A stretch of 52,553 nt of DNA from Thermotoga sp. GTDB lineage: Bacteria; Thermotogota; Thermotogae; Thermotogales; Thermotogaceae. The DNA is taken from contig NZ_JAGGZH010000010.1 in assembly GCF_021162145.1 (NCBI RefSeq), forward strand, positions 1 through 52,553, in the 5' to 3' direction. Below the pieces are notes generated by a model that saw nothing but the letters and a program-made list of their open reading frames with translations, made no database searches and was not told where the DNA came from. Numbering within the stretch: the stretch's first letter is position 1; the number at the start of each line of letters is the position of its first letter. Below, one piece after another: positions 8,014-14,904 of this stretch. The translations under genes were made by a program, and so were the position numbers.

Positions 8014-9252
8014 CTATTTTACCATCCATTCGATGATCGCATCTATTACTCGTTTGTCAACGTGCCCTTTCTTCATGTATTCTACTGGTGTTGATCTTCC
8101 CTCTCCTACCATCATGAGGTGGTTGAGATCTTCGAAGACGAGGATCTTCACGTTTTCTTTGCCTGAAAGTTCTCTCGACCAGATTTTTTGATCTTTTTCG
8201 CTCACCTGATAATCTCTTCCACCGAAGATCAGTAGCATGGGAACAGTGAGTTTTTTTGCTGTCAAAACGGGTTGTCTTTCTTTCAGGTCGTAGAAGTATC
8301 GGGCGGATGTCCCAAGAACGATCTTATTCGGTGGGATTTCCTTTCTTTTGAGTTTTTCCAGAATCTTCAGAGTTTCTCCCACATTCTTGGCAAGCCCCAG
8401 AGACTGAAGGTATTTCAGCTGATCCTCCATGAGTTCTTCAAGTGGTCGAGCGGGGGGTGATATCATGATCACTCCATCTGCCTTTGATCTCTCTGCGATT
8501 TCTGGTGCAAGCATGGCACCGAGACTGTGGCCCAGAACATAGACTTCAGAAACGTCTTTCCTTTGTTTCAGTATATTCACCGCCTTTACAGCGTCTTTTA
8601 TAACCTCTTCTTCGACGGTCAGGGAAGCAGGATTCATCTTCTCTACAAGCGTTCTTTTGTGGTATCTAAGGACGATGATGCCGTTTGAGGACAGTCCGTA
8701 CGCGATGTCTTTGAAGATCTTGTTGGGACCTATTGTTTCATCCATGTCGTTGGGGCCAGATCCGTGAACGAGGGCAACGGCGGGGAAAGGCCCTTTGCTC
8801 TTCGGGATAGTGATCTTTCCAGGAAGACCGTTCACAGAGATGTCTTTTTCTTCAAAGCCCTCCAGGTCTACATAATCGGGAGGTTCGTACTTCGATCCTG
8901 TGGCCTGTGTGAAGAACAGGCCCGCAACTTTTCCTTCTCTGTTCATGGTAACCAGTGCTGAGATTTCTCCTCTTTCGAATCTCAAAGTGAAGTTGTAGAT
9001 TTCGTATTCGCCATGAATGGCTTTTTCATAACCGGTGATCTCTTTAAAACTGCCAAACTGAGTTTTCAGAGAATTCCAGATGTTTGAAAGACTCTGGACG
9101 TTAAGCTGCGCCCTCACCTGGTCTGTACACATAGCCAGAGCGGTTCCAAAATCTTCGCTGATGAGTTTCTGAACGAAGAGAAACGCTTCCTGATCGAGTG
9201 CACCGAATATCATCACACCGGGAAGAATCAGAAAGAAAACGATGAGTCTCAT
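8014..9252 (-). CDS. estD: Secreted or membrane-anchored alpha/beta-hydrolase, EstD-type esterase
   Basis: A 412-aa esterase matching, in length and catalytic positions, the characterised EstD of T. maritima. An N-terminal signal-like segment (MRLIVFFLILPGVMIFG) is followed by a small NTF2-like domain of the DUF3887 kind (about 20-115) and a C-terminal alpha/beta-hydrolase. The oxyanion strand is VALVHGSGPNDMDE, the nucleophile GHSLGA has S243, the acid is D347 (FGGRDYQV) and the base is in DLNHLM (about H378). It probably acts in the periplasm on short acyl esters; the natural substrate is unknown. It overlaps ygiQ by 4 bases and shares the pyr transcript, an unexplained pairing. Confidence 0.88.
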   Translation of the reverse strand: MRLIVFFLILPGVMIFGALDQEAFLFVQKLISEDFGTALAMCTDQVRAQLNVQSLSNIWNSLKTQFGSFKEITGYEKAIHGEYEIYNFTLRFERGEISALVTMNREGKVAGLFFTQATGSKYEPPDYVDLEGFEEKDISVNGLPGKITIPKSKGPFPAVALVHGSGPNDMDETIGPNKIFKDIAYGLSSNGIIVLRYHKRTLVEKMNPASLTVEEEVIKDAVKAVNILKQRKDVSEVYVLGHSLGAMLAPEIAERSKADGVIMISPPARPLEELMEDQLKYLQSLGLAKNVGETLKILEKLKRKEIPPNKIVLGTSARYFYDLKERQPVLTAKKLTVPMLLIFGGRDYQVSEKDQKIWSRELSGKENVKILVFEDLNHLMMVGEGRSTPVEYMKKGHVDKRVIDAIIEWMVK

Positions 9253-10952
9253 TTTTCTTCCCTCCTTTTCTTGAATAAGACATTCTCCTTCATTTTGTTT
9301 CTCACTTTCAGGGATCTTTCAACGTATACCCTCTCACCCGTGAACGGATCTATTCCGGAGTAGTACATGGCGGTGCTCACCGTTCCAGGGGTGGGTGTGA
9401 AGATCTGAATTTGCTGTGGGAAGTATCCGAGGTGTTTCAGGATGAACTTCCTCAGGTAGTTGTTCTCTTTCCAGCCCTCACCGGGATGGCCCACTATGAA
9501 GTAGCCGATCACGTACTTTTTCTTTCCCATCTTCCTTGCGATCGATTCGAACCTTCTTTTGAACTCCAAAAACAACTCCACCGGGGGCTTTCTCATCAGT
9601 GAAAGTACTTTTGGATGGGCATGTTCCGGGGCAAGTTTCAGCTGGCCAGGGGTGTATTTCACAAGTTCTCTGATGAAGATATCCGGATCATTCTCGGCGA
9701 AAACGAAATCGTGCCTGATGCCAGAAGAGACGAAGACGTTCTTCACGCGGGGCAATTTCTTGATTGACTCGAGAAGGGAGATGAACTCGCTGTGGTTCGG
9801 CCGAACGACTTTGCAGACACTGGGATACAGGCAAAATTTCTGGCACTGTCCTCTGGTTTCTCTGACGGTGCATCTGGAACCGTAGAAGTTCGCTGTCGGC
9901 CCGCCGACATCTGTAATGGTACCTTTGAAGTCTTTTCTTCTGGTGAGAATTTTCACTTCTTCCAGTATAGACTCCTTGCTTCGATAGGAAACGTGTGTGG
10001 TCTGGTGTTGTGTGAGGGCACAGAAAGAACAACTTCCAAAACACCCCCTTACGGCTGTGATCGAGAACTTTACAGTCTCTATCGCCTTCACCTTTCCCAT
10101 TTTCGCGTAAAACGGATGAATCTCTCTCTCAAAGGGAAGAAGGTAGATCTGGTCCAGCTCTTTTTGGGAAAGAGGTCGTTGGGGTGGGTTTTGACTAACG
10201 TACCTTGTGTCCTGCCTCTGATAAATCGAGACGTTTCTGTGAAAATCTGTGTACCAGGTCTGGAGTTTGACCGCTTCTGCGTACTTTTTCGGATCTTCGG
10301 TGATTTCGTCGAAGGAGGGAAGTTCTATCCCCGTAGAGGGCGGTTTTGACGACCACCAGACAGCACCGCGAATGTGCTTGCACCTTTCCAGATCCTCCGT
10401 TTCAGCAAGAGTCTTTGCAATTTCCAGGACGGCTTTTTCTCCCATTCCGTAAACAAGCAGATCTGCCTTTGAATCAACGAGAATGGACTTTCTCACCCTA
10501 TCGCTCCACCAGTTGTAGTGTGCAAATCTTCTAAGACTCGCCTCTATTCCACCGAGAACAACAGGTACTCCCGGGAAAAACCTTTTTATCAGGTTGGTGT
10601 AGACTATTGTTGCCCTGTCTGGTCTTTTTCCGAAGATTCCACCCGGTGTGTACTCGTCTGTCTTTCTCTTTTTCTTGGAGGCTGTGTAATTCGCCACCAT
10701 CGAATCGACATTCCCAGCGGTGACACCAAAAAAAAGGCGAGGTTTTCCAAGGCGCGTGATGTCCTTTCCCGATCTCCAGTCGGGCTGGGCGATTATTCCT
10801 ACTCTGAAACCGTGGGAAACGAGGTAATGACCGATGAGGGAAACACCAAAAGAAGGGTGGTCCACGTAAGCATCGCCCGTGACAAGGATTATGTCGAGTT
10901 CCTTCCAGCCCAGTTTTTCTATCTCTTCGCGAGTTGTAGGAAGAAACATCAT
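9249..10952 (-). CDS. YgiQ-family radical SAM protein
   Basis: A 567-aa radical S-adenosylmethionine protein of uncharacterised function. It has the YgiQ N-terminal domain (LPTTREEIEKLGW, VTGDAYVDHPSFG), a cluster motif RGCFGSCSFCALTQ (C304, C308, C311) in the middle, and a C-terminal extension typical of the family. Three starts are possible: GTG 10958, ATG 10952 and ATG 10949. GGGTG at 10956-10960 would lie too close to or inside the GTG, so one of the ATG codons is preferred. It is the first gene of the long minus-strand run that continues through esterase and the pyr genes. The promoter is probably the one at 11151-11179. Confidence 0.87.
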   Translation of the reverse strand: MMFLPTTREEIEKLGWKELDIILVTGDAYVDHPSFGVSLIGHYLVSHGFRVGIIAQPDWRSGKDITRLGKPRLFFGVTAGNVDSMVANYTASKKKRKTDEYTPGGIFGKRPDRATIVYTNLIKRFFPGVPVVLGGIEASLRRFAHYNWWSDRVRKSILVDSKADLLVYGMGEKAVLEIAKTLAETEDLERCKHIRGAVWWSSKPPSTGIELPSFDEITEDPKKYAEAVKLQTWYTDFHRNVSIYQRQDTRYVSQNPPQRPLSQKELDQIYLLPFEREIHPFYAKMGKVKAIETVKFSITAVRGCFGSCSFCALTQHQTTHVSYRSKESILEEVKILTRRKDFKGTITDVGGPTANFYGSRCTVRETRGQCQKFCLYPSVCKVVRPNHSEFISLLESIKKLPRVKNVFVSSGIRHDFVFAENDPDIFIRELVKYTPGQLKLAPEHAHPKVLSLMRKPPVELFLEFKRRFESIARKMGKKKYVIGYFIVGHPGEGWKENNYLRKFILKHLGYFPQQIQIFTPTPGTVSTAMYYSGIDPFTGERVYVERSLKVRNKMKENVLFKKRREEK

Positions 10953-11030
10953 GATCACCCTATGTATTTTAAAACGAAAGGGTCTCCTGTTGGGACTTGA
11001 TTAAAAAAACAGGGTGCATGGGAGCAACGC

Positions 11031-11105
11031 TTACTTCTTCTTTGTCTGCCCTATTTTTTCGTTGTGAATAGTTATCAGCACATCCACCAGTATCAACGTG
11101 ATCAT
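11031..11105 (-). CDS. Possible small ORF (24 aa) in the ygiQ leader
   Basis: ATG at 11105 follows GAGGTAAGG at 3 bases and opens a 24-codon frame starting MITLILVDVL and ending in Lys-rich KIGQTKKK. An in-frame ATG at 11138 would give 35 aa but has no good ribosome site. I do not recognise it. It would lie between the predicted promoter (11151-11179) and ygiQ, so it could be a short membrane peptide or a leader ORF. The rest of the gap 10953-11263 shows nothing else I can support. Confidence 0.2.
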   Translation of the reverse strand: MITLILVDVLITIHNEKIGQTKKK

Positions 11106-11150
11106 CTTCCTTACCTCTTTTTTGAGAATAATTCTCATCTCCCATGTATA

Positions 11151-11179
11151 AGTATACCACTGAGGGTTTAAGGATTTAA
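11151..11179 (-). promoter_or_regulatory. Predicted promoter of the ygiQ-estD-pyr run
   Basis: On the minus strand TTAAAT (11179-11174), 17 bases, TATACT (11156-11151). The -10 matches 5 of 6; the -35 is weak. It leaves a leader of roughly 190 bases before ygiQ. It is the only plausible promoter I see for the run. Confidence 0.4.
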
Positions 11180-11263
11180 TGAGGTAATACTAATTGTTTG
11201 TAAAAGGTCCTGGTTTGGCCGAAGAACAAAAGGATCGTGGCGTGAAAATATTTTTTTGGATGC

Positions 11264-11293
11264 TTGACAAAATATTTGGGTATATATTAAAAT
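11264..11293 (+). promoter_or_regulatory. Promoter of the DUF2089 operon with phased AAAATATTT repeats
   Basis: TTGACA at 11264-11269 and TAAAAT at 11288-11293, spacer 18. Four copies of AAAATATTT(T), the last degenerate, begin at 11245, 11269, 11289 and 11311, about two helical turns apart, so they lie on one face of the DNA across the promoter and up to the start codon. They are candidates for operators of the regulator encoded immediately downstream. Confidence 0.6.
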
Positions 11294-11315
11294 ATTTTGC
11301 GGGAGGTGACAAAAT

Positions 11316-11699
11316 ATGCTACCTAAGTGTCCTGTGTGTGGAAGAGAGATGATGGTGACAGAACTACATTGTGATAGAGATAACGTCACGGTGAAAGGTC
11401 GCTTCAAAACGAGTCCATTTGACTTTCTCGATAGAGAAGAGCTCGAGTTCGTCATTTTGTTCTTCAGGGCTAGGGGAAATCTTAAGGAGATAGAGCGTTA
11501 CACAGGGCAGGGTTACTTCGCTTTGAGAGGAAGACTGGAGAGAATTCTGGAAAAGATGAAGCTGCAACCACTTGGTGAGGTGAAAGAAGAGGTCTCGGAA
11601 GAAGATCTCTTCAAACAGGTGAAGGAGGGAAAGATCAGTGTTGAGGAAGCGCTGGAACTTCTTAGGAAGAAGAAAAAAGGAGGGGAAAACGATGTCTGA
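11316..11699 (+). CDS. DUF2089 family zinc-ribbon/helix-turn-helix protein
   Basis: A 127-aa protein of the DUF2089 family, which are small presumed regulators. A short zinc-ribbon-like start (C5-x2-C8, then C19) leads into a helical region (residues 36-90, DFLDREELEFVILFF and NLKEIERYTG) that looks like a sigma-70 region 4/HTH fold. The C-terminus (EEDLFKQVKEGKISVEEALELL) is a helical hairpin nearly repeated at the N-terminus of the next protein (EEIRKILEAVARGEISPEEGELLL), suggesting the two proteins interact through this module. ATG follows GGGAGGTGAC. It overlaps the next gene by 8 bases. Autoregulation through the phased AAAATATTT repeats is inferred. Confidence 0.8.
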   Translation: MLPKCPVCGREMMVTELHCDRDNVTVKGRFKTSPFDFLDREELEFVILFFRARGNLKEIERYTGQGYFALRGRLERILEKMKLQPLGEVKEEVSEEDLFKQVKEGKISVEEALELLRKKKKGGENDV

Positions 11700-12189
11700 A
11701 GAAATCAGGAAAATCCTGGAGGCTGTGGCAAGAGGTGAGATCAGCCCGGAAGAAGGAGAGTTGCTGTTAAAGGCCTTGCAAGAGAAGGAAAAGGAAGGAA
11801 AAGAGTGGGAGAAGGACCTTTCGGAAAAGAATTTCGTCCTGGAGGAAGATGAAGCGGTGGAGGGGGACCTTGTTCTCTCCAAGAAGAAAGTGATCGTAAA
11901 GGGAAAAGTGAAGGGAGATCTTGTTCTCATCAACTGTGAGACGTTCTTTTCCGGGGAAGTGGAAGGAGATCTTGCTGTAATCAGTGGAAAGATCGAGTTC
12001 GACGGAGGAAAAGTGAAAGGAGATCTTGCACTCATCGGTGCAAAAGAGTCCGGTAGGAAACCCTCAGTGGGAGGAGATGTTGCTAGAATATCGAACTTCT
12101 TTGTCAGCGGTATGTTGAAAATGTTCTCTACTTTCATCAGCAACATCTCCGTTTCCTCCAAGAAGAAAAATAGCGAAAGAGAGGGGTGA
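11692..12189 (+). CDS. Bactofilin-like/polymer-forming beta-helix protein with SHOCT-like N-terminus
   Basis: 165 aa. Residues 1-28 form the helical hairpin shared with the upstream DUF2089 protein. Residues about 55-125 contain repeating short strands with the pattern EGDLVLSK, KGDLVLIN, EGDLAVIS, KGDLALIG and GGDVARIS, spaced about 18-20 residues apart, a right-handed beta-helix as in bactofilins. The Ser/Lys-rich tail is probably disordered. Bactofilins polymerise at the inner membrane; this one may scaffold the small membrane protein and transporter encoded after it (inference). ATG at 11692 lies within the end of the previous gene, behind AGGAGGGG. Confidence 0.7.
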   Translation: MSEEIRKILEAVARGEISPEEGELLLKALQEKEKEGKEWEKDLSEKNFVLEEDEAVEGDLVLSKKKVIVKGKVKGDLVLINCETFFSGEVEGDLAVISGKIEFDGGKVKGDLALIGAKESGRKPSVGGDVARISNFFVSGMLKMFSTFISNISVSSKKKNSEREG

Positions 12190-12196
12190 TCACTCC

Positions 12197-12373
12197 ATGA
12201 AGGTATACCTGATGGTTTCAGCAATTCTGGTGGCAGGATTGTTTTCGCTGATATGGCTGTACGTGCTGCTTTTTTCCGCTACAGAAATAGTACCATCTAC
12301 CCCTGTTGTACAGGAGCTAAGCATCACCGAGACATCCAGCGCAATGATACCCGAAAGCTTCCGGAGTCGATAA
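12197..12373 (+). CDS. Small single-pass membrane protein (58 aa)
   Basis: ATG at 12197 behind GAGGGGTGATC, 7 bases after the previous stop, ending TAA at 12371. The protein has one strong transmembrane helix near the N-terminus (MVSAILVAGLFSLIWLYVLL) and a polar, Ser/Thr-rich tail. It is below common ORF length cut-offs. Tight spacing on both sides (the MFS gene starts 12 bases after its stop, with the ribosome site overlapping the stop) makes it a genuine member of the operon. Function unknown; a transporter accessory or regulator is possible. Confidence 0.72.
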   Translation: MKVYLMVSAILVAGLFSLIWLYVLLFSATEIVPSTPVVQELSITETSSAMIPESFRSR

Positions 12374-12385
12374 GGAGGGAACCTA

Positions 12386-13633
12386 ATGAACGATCTTGCT
12401 TTCTGGAAGAGGAACTTCGTTCTTCTTGCCCTCGGGAGGTTTGTATCCATTCTTGGAAGTTCCATTCAGGCGGTTGCGATTCCCCTTTTTGTTCTGGATT
12501 TAACGCATTCCGGAACGGCGGTTGCCACCATGAGCATTGCTTACATGATTCCAAGGATATTCCTTATGCCCATCGCGGGAGTTATCGGTGATCGTGGAAA
12601 CAGGAAGTTTCTCATGGTTTCGATGGATTTTCTGAGGGGATTTTTGATCTGTTTTCTCGCACTCCTTGCTGCTAGGGATTCCGTCACACTTTCCGTTCTC
12701 TACCTCTCTCAAGTTGCTATGGCGATCATGGACAATCTCTTTGAGATACCAACCGGTGCGATGTTTCCGGACATCGTCCCGGCTGATTTTTTGATGAAGG
12801 CGAACTCCATCATGGGTATGGTGAGGATCTTTCCACAAATTCTGGGCCCTGCTCTTGGAGGGGTGATCTACGGTTTCTATGGCATAGCAATTGTATTTCT
12901 GGTAAACGGAATCTCTTTTGTTCTTTCTGCCATCAGCGAGATCTTCATAGTTTACAAGCGAAGAGTTGAGAAGAAATCTGCCCATTTTTCACAGATATTC
13001 GAAGATCTGAAGGAAGGCTTCCTTTTCGTCTGGCAACACACCCTCATTCGAACCATTTTAATTTTTGCTCTGTTTTTGAACTTTCTCATCTCACCACTTT
13101 TCATGGTCGTCTACCCTTACACGATCAGAGAAGTAATGAAGTTCTCTGCTCAGGAGTTTGGCTTCCTCGAGACTTCTTTCACCACGGGAGCGCTCATCGG
13201 GAATTTTCTGATAGTGTCTTACCTTTCCAAGAGAAATATGTGGAAGGCTATGAAAATCTCCATTTTTCTCTTCGAGATCCCCATCGTGTTCCTGGGAATT
13301 CTGGTGATGCCAGGTGTTTCCTCAAACCTGGAAAGAAAGATCCTCTTTGCAGCGTTCTTTGTCACGTTCTTGATAATGGGGTTCTTGAATCCCTTGATCA
13401 ATGTGCCACTGGACACAGCGTTTCAGAAAATGACTCCTTCACATGTGAGAGCGAGGGCCTTTTCGTTTTTGATCCTCGTCAGCAACGGCATGATACCACT
13501 TGGTTCTGTTTTATACGGTTATCTGGTAGACAAAACGCCTGTGCACTTTTTGTACTACGGGGTTGGAGTGCTTTCTCTTTTGATCGCTGTGTTGCTTCTG
13601 GTGGTCCTGGAAGGGAAAGAACTTCCCACTTGA
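12386..13633 (+). CDS. Major facilitator superfamily transporter
   Basis: A 415-aa inner-membrane protein with about 12 hydrophobic segments and the MFS loop GVIGDRGNRKFLM between helices 2 and 3. The layout resembles the drug/macrolide exporter (Bcr/MefA-like, MFS_3) group. Substrate unknown. ATG follows AAGGAGGGAACCTA. As last gene of the DUF2089-bactofilin-small membrane protein operon, its expression may be controlled by the DUF2089 protein. The stop codon overlaps the -35 box of the aromatic operon promoter. Confidence 0.85.
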   Translation: MNDLAFWKRNFVLLALGRFVSILGSSIQAVAIPLFVLDLTHSGTAVATMSIAYMIPRIFLMPIAGVIGDRGNRKFLMVSMDFLRGFLICFLALLAARDSVTLSVLYLSQVAMAIMDNLFEIPTGAMFPDIVPADFLMKANSIMGMVRIFPQILGPALGGVIYGFYGIAIVFLVNGISFVLSAISEIFIVYKRRVEKKSAHFSQIFEDLKEGFLFVWQHTLIRTILIFALFLNFLISPLFMVVYPYTIREVMKFSAQEFGFLETSFTTGALIGNFLIVSYLSKRNMWKAMKISIFLFEIPIVFLGILVMPGVSSNLERKILFAAFFVTFLIMGFLNPLINVPLDTAFQKMTPSHVRARAFSFLILVSNGMIPLGSVLYGYLVDKTPVHFLYYGVGVLSLLIAVLLLVVLEGKELPT

Positions 13634-13658
13634 TTTTTTCAAGATACTTTGCTAGAAT
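13630..13658 (+). promoter_or_regulatory. Promoter of the aromatic amino acid operon
   Basis: TTGATT (13630-13635), 17 bases, TAGAAT (13653-13658); expected start about 13665. It overlaps the stop of the MFS gene. It places about 220 bases of leader RNA before aroF. Confidence 0.75.
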
Positions 13659-13683
13659 AGTAACCAAATAGAGGTGAAAAGTT

Positions 13684-13767
13684 ATGCAAAGCAAGAGAAT
13701 GATATGCATCGAATTTGTTGAGTGCGATTATTATTACTTTTGGTTTAACAGGGGCACCTGTCCGTGA
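13684..13767 (+). CDS. Aromatic leader peptide (27 aa) of the aro operon attenuator
   Basis: ATG at 13684 behind GAGGTG (13671-13676), TGA at 13765-13767. Residues 15-22 read DYYYFWFN: three Tyr, Phe, Trp, Phe in a row at codons 16-21 (13729-13746), plus an earlier Phe at codon 11. Such a run is not expected by chance and is the hallmark of a ribosome-stalling leader. Its final codons (NRGTCP and stop) are also the 5' arm of the first RNA hairpin, so the ribosome position decides whether that hairpin can form. Expected role: slow translation when charged tRNA for Tyr, Phe or Trp is scarce lets transcription run into aroF. Confidence 0.85.
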   Translation: MQSKRMICIEFVECDYYYFWFNRGTCP

Positions 13768-13857
13768 GTGCAACCGCTCCGGGCAGGTGCCTTTTTCGGT
13801 ATCTGCCCGGAGCGATAAAGAACACCAAAGGGCTCCGGGCAGCGGAGCCCTTTTTTT
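13753..13857 (+). promoter_or_regulatory. Transcription attenuator with alternative hairpins
   Basis: Five RNA segments can pair exclusively. Segment 1 (13753-13764) pairs with 2 (13780-13791), 12 pairs including one G-U. Segment 2 region (13775-13788) pairs with 3 (13801-13814), 14 pairs including one G-U. Segment 3 (13803-13813) pairs with 4 (13832-13842), 11 pairs. Segment 4 (13830-13837) pairs with 5 (13843-13850), 8 GC-rich pairs followed by T7, the terminator. Stalling at the aromatic codons leaves 1 free, so 1:2 forms, 3 takes 4 and the terminator cannot form. A ribosome reaching the stop covers 1, so 2:3 forms and 4:5 terminates. The 1:2 hairpin is itself followed by T5 and might also pause or terminate. 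Confidence 0.8.
13830..13857 (+). terminator. Intrinsic terminator of the attenuator
   Basis: GGGCTCCG, loop GGCAG, CGGAGCCC, then seven T. It lies between the leader peptide and the aroF ribosome site, so it controls read-through rather than ending an operon. AAA before and TTT after could extend the stem. Confidence 0.88.
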
Positions 13858-13887
13858 ATTATTAAAACTTCGGGAGGTGATAGGTCT

Positions 13888-14904
13888 ATGATAGTGGTTC
13901 TGAGACCCGGTTCTACGGAGGAAGACATAAAGAAGGTGGTGAAGTTGGCGGAGAGTTACAACTTGAGGTGTCACATTTCCAAAGGCCAGGAGCGTACGGT
14001 GATCGGCATCATCGGTGACGACAGGTATGTGGTGGCAGACAAGTTCGAATCTCTGGACTGTGTAGAAAGTGTTGTGAGGGTGCTCAAGCCCTACAAACTC
14101 GTCTCGCGTGAATTCCATCCAGAAGACACGGTGATAGACCTCGGGAACGTGAAGATAGGAAACGGATACTTCACCATCATAGCAGGACCCTGTGCGGTGG
14201 AAGACAGAGAGATGCTCATGGAAACCGCCCATTTTCTCAGCGGGTTTGGGGTGAAGGTTTTAAGAGGAGGAGCTTACAAACCGCGTACCTCACCTTACTC
14301 CTTCCAGGGACTGGGCGAGAAAGGGCTGGAATATTTGAGAGAGGCTGCAGACAGATACGGTATGTACGTTGTGACGGAAGCTCTTGGCGAAGAAGAACTT
14401 CCGAAAGTGGCGGAATACGCCGATATCATCCAGATCGGTGCAAGGAACGCTCAGAACTTCAGACTCCTGTCGAAGGCAGGAAGCTACGACAAACCAGTTC
14501 TTTTGAAAAGAGGTTTCATGAACACTATCGAAGAATTTTTGCTTTCTGCAGAGTACATCGCAAACTCCGGAAACACGAAGATCATACTGTGTGAGAGAGG
14601 AATCAGAACCTTTGAGAAGGCAACGAGGAATACGCTGGACATCTCCGCTGTTCCGATTATCAGGAAAGAATCACACCTTCCTGTTCTCGTTGATCCAAGT
14701 CACTCGGGTGGAAGAAGAGACCTCGTCATCCCGCTTTCCCGAGCGGCCATAGCCGTTGGAGCTCACGGAGTCATGGTGGAAGTTCATCCGGAACCTGAAA
14801 AAGCGCTTTCGGATGGAAAGCAAAGTCTTGATTTCAAGCTCTTTGAAGAACTTGTTCAAGAAATGAAAAAGCTCGCAGAAGCTCTGGGGGTGAAGGTAAA
14901 TTGA
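13888..14904 (+). CDS. aroF: 3-deoxy-7-phosphoheptulonate (DAHP) synthase with N-terminal regulatory domain
   Basis: Condenses phosphoenolpyruvate and erythrose 4-phosphate to DAHP, the entry to the shikimate pathway. 338 aa: residues 1-about 70 are a ferredoxin-like (ACT-like) regulatory domain (MIVVLRPGSTEEDIKKVV), then a type I-beta catalytic barrel with IAGPCAVE, LRGGAYKPRTSPYSFQG, QIGARNAQN, LKRGF and DPSHSGGRR. In T. maritima this enzyme is known to be feedback inhibited through the N-terminal domain by Tyr and Phe; the same layout here predicts it. ATG follows GGGAGGTGAT. Being first behind the attenuator, it is controlled at both transcription and activity by aromatic amino acids. Confidence 0.95.
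   Translation: MIVVLRPGSTEEDIKKVVKLAESYNLRCHISKGQERTVIGIIGDDRYVVADKFESLDCVESVVRVLKPYKLVSREFHPEDTVIDLGNVKIGNGYFTIIAGPCAVEDREMLMETAHFLSGFGVKVLRGGAYKPRTSPYSFQGLGEKGLEYLREAADRYGMYVVTEALGEEELPKVAEYADIIQIGARNAQNFRLLSKAGSYDKPVLLKRGFMNTIEEFLLSAEYIANSGNTKIILCERGIRTFEKATRNTLDISAVPIIRKESHLPVLVDPSHSGGRRDLVIPLSRAAIAVGAHGVMVEVHPEPEKALSDGKQSLDFKLFEELVQEMKKLAEALGVKVN

Noticed and set aside
11268-11299. A short CRISPR-like array in the AAAATATTT repeats
   Set aside because: Units are 9-10 bases, AT-rich and spaced by 11-15 bases of non-unique sequence; they sit on a promoter, so operators are a better explanation.
13776-13842. Mobile element ends or a REP-type repeat from the repeated GCTCCGGGCAG
   Set aside because: The repeats are the arms of the competing hairpins in the leader; their order and the terminator explain them fully.
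13665-13887. T-box riboswitch
   Set aside because: No T-box motif (AGGGTGGNACCGCG) or stem I specifier layout is visible, while a leader peptide with its own ribosome site is.
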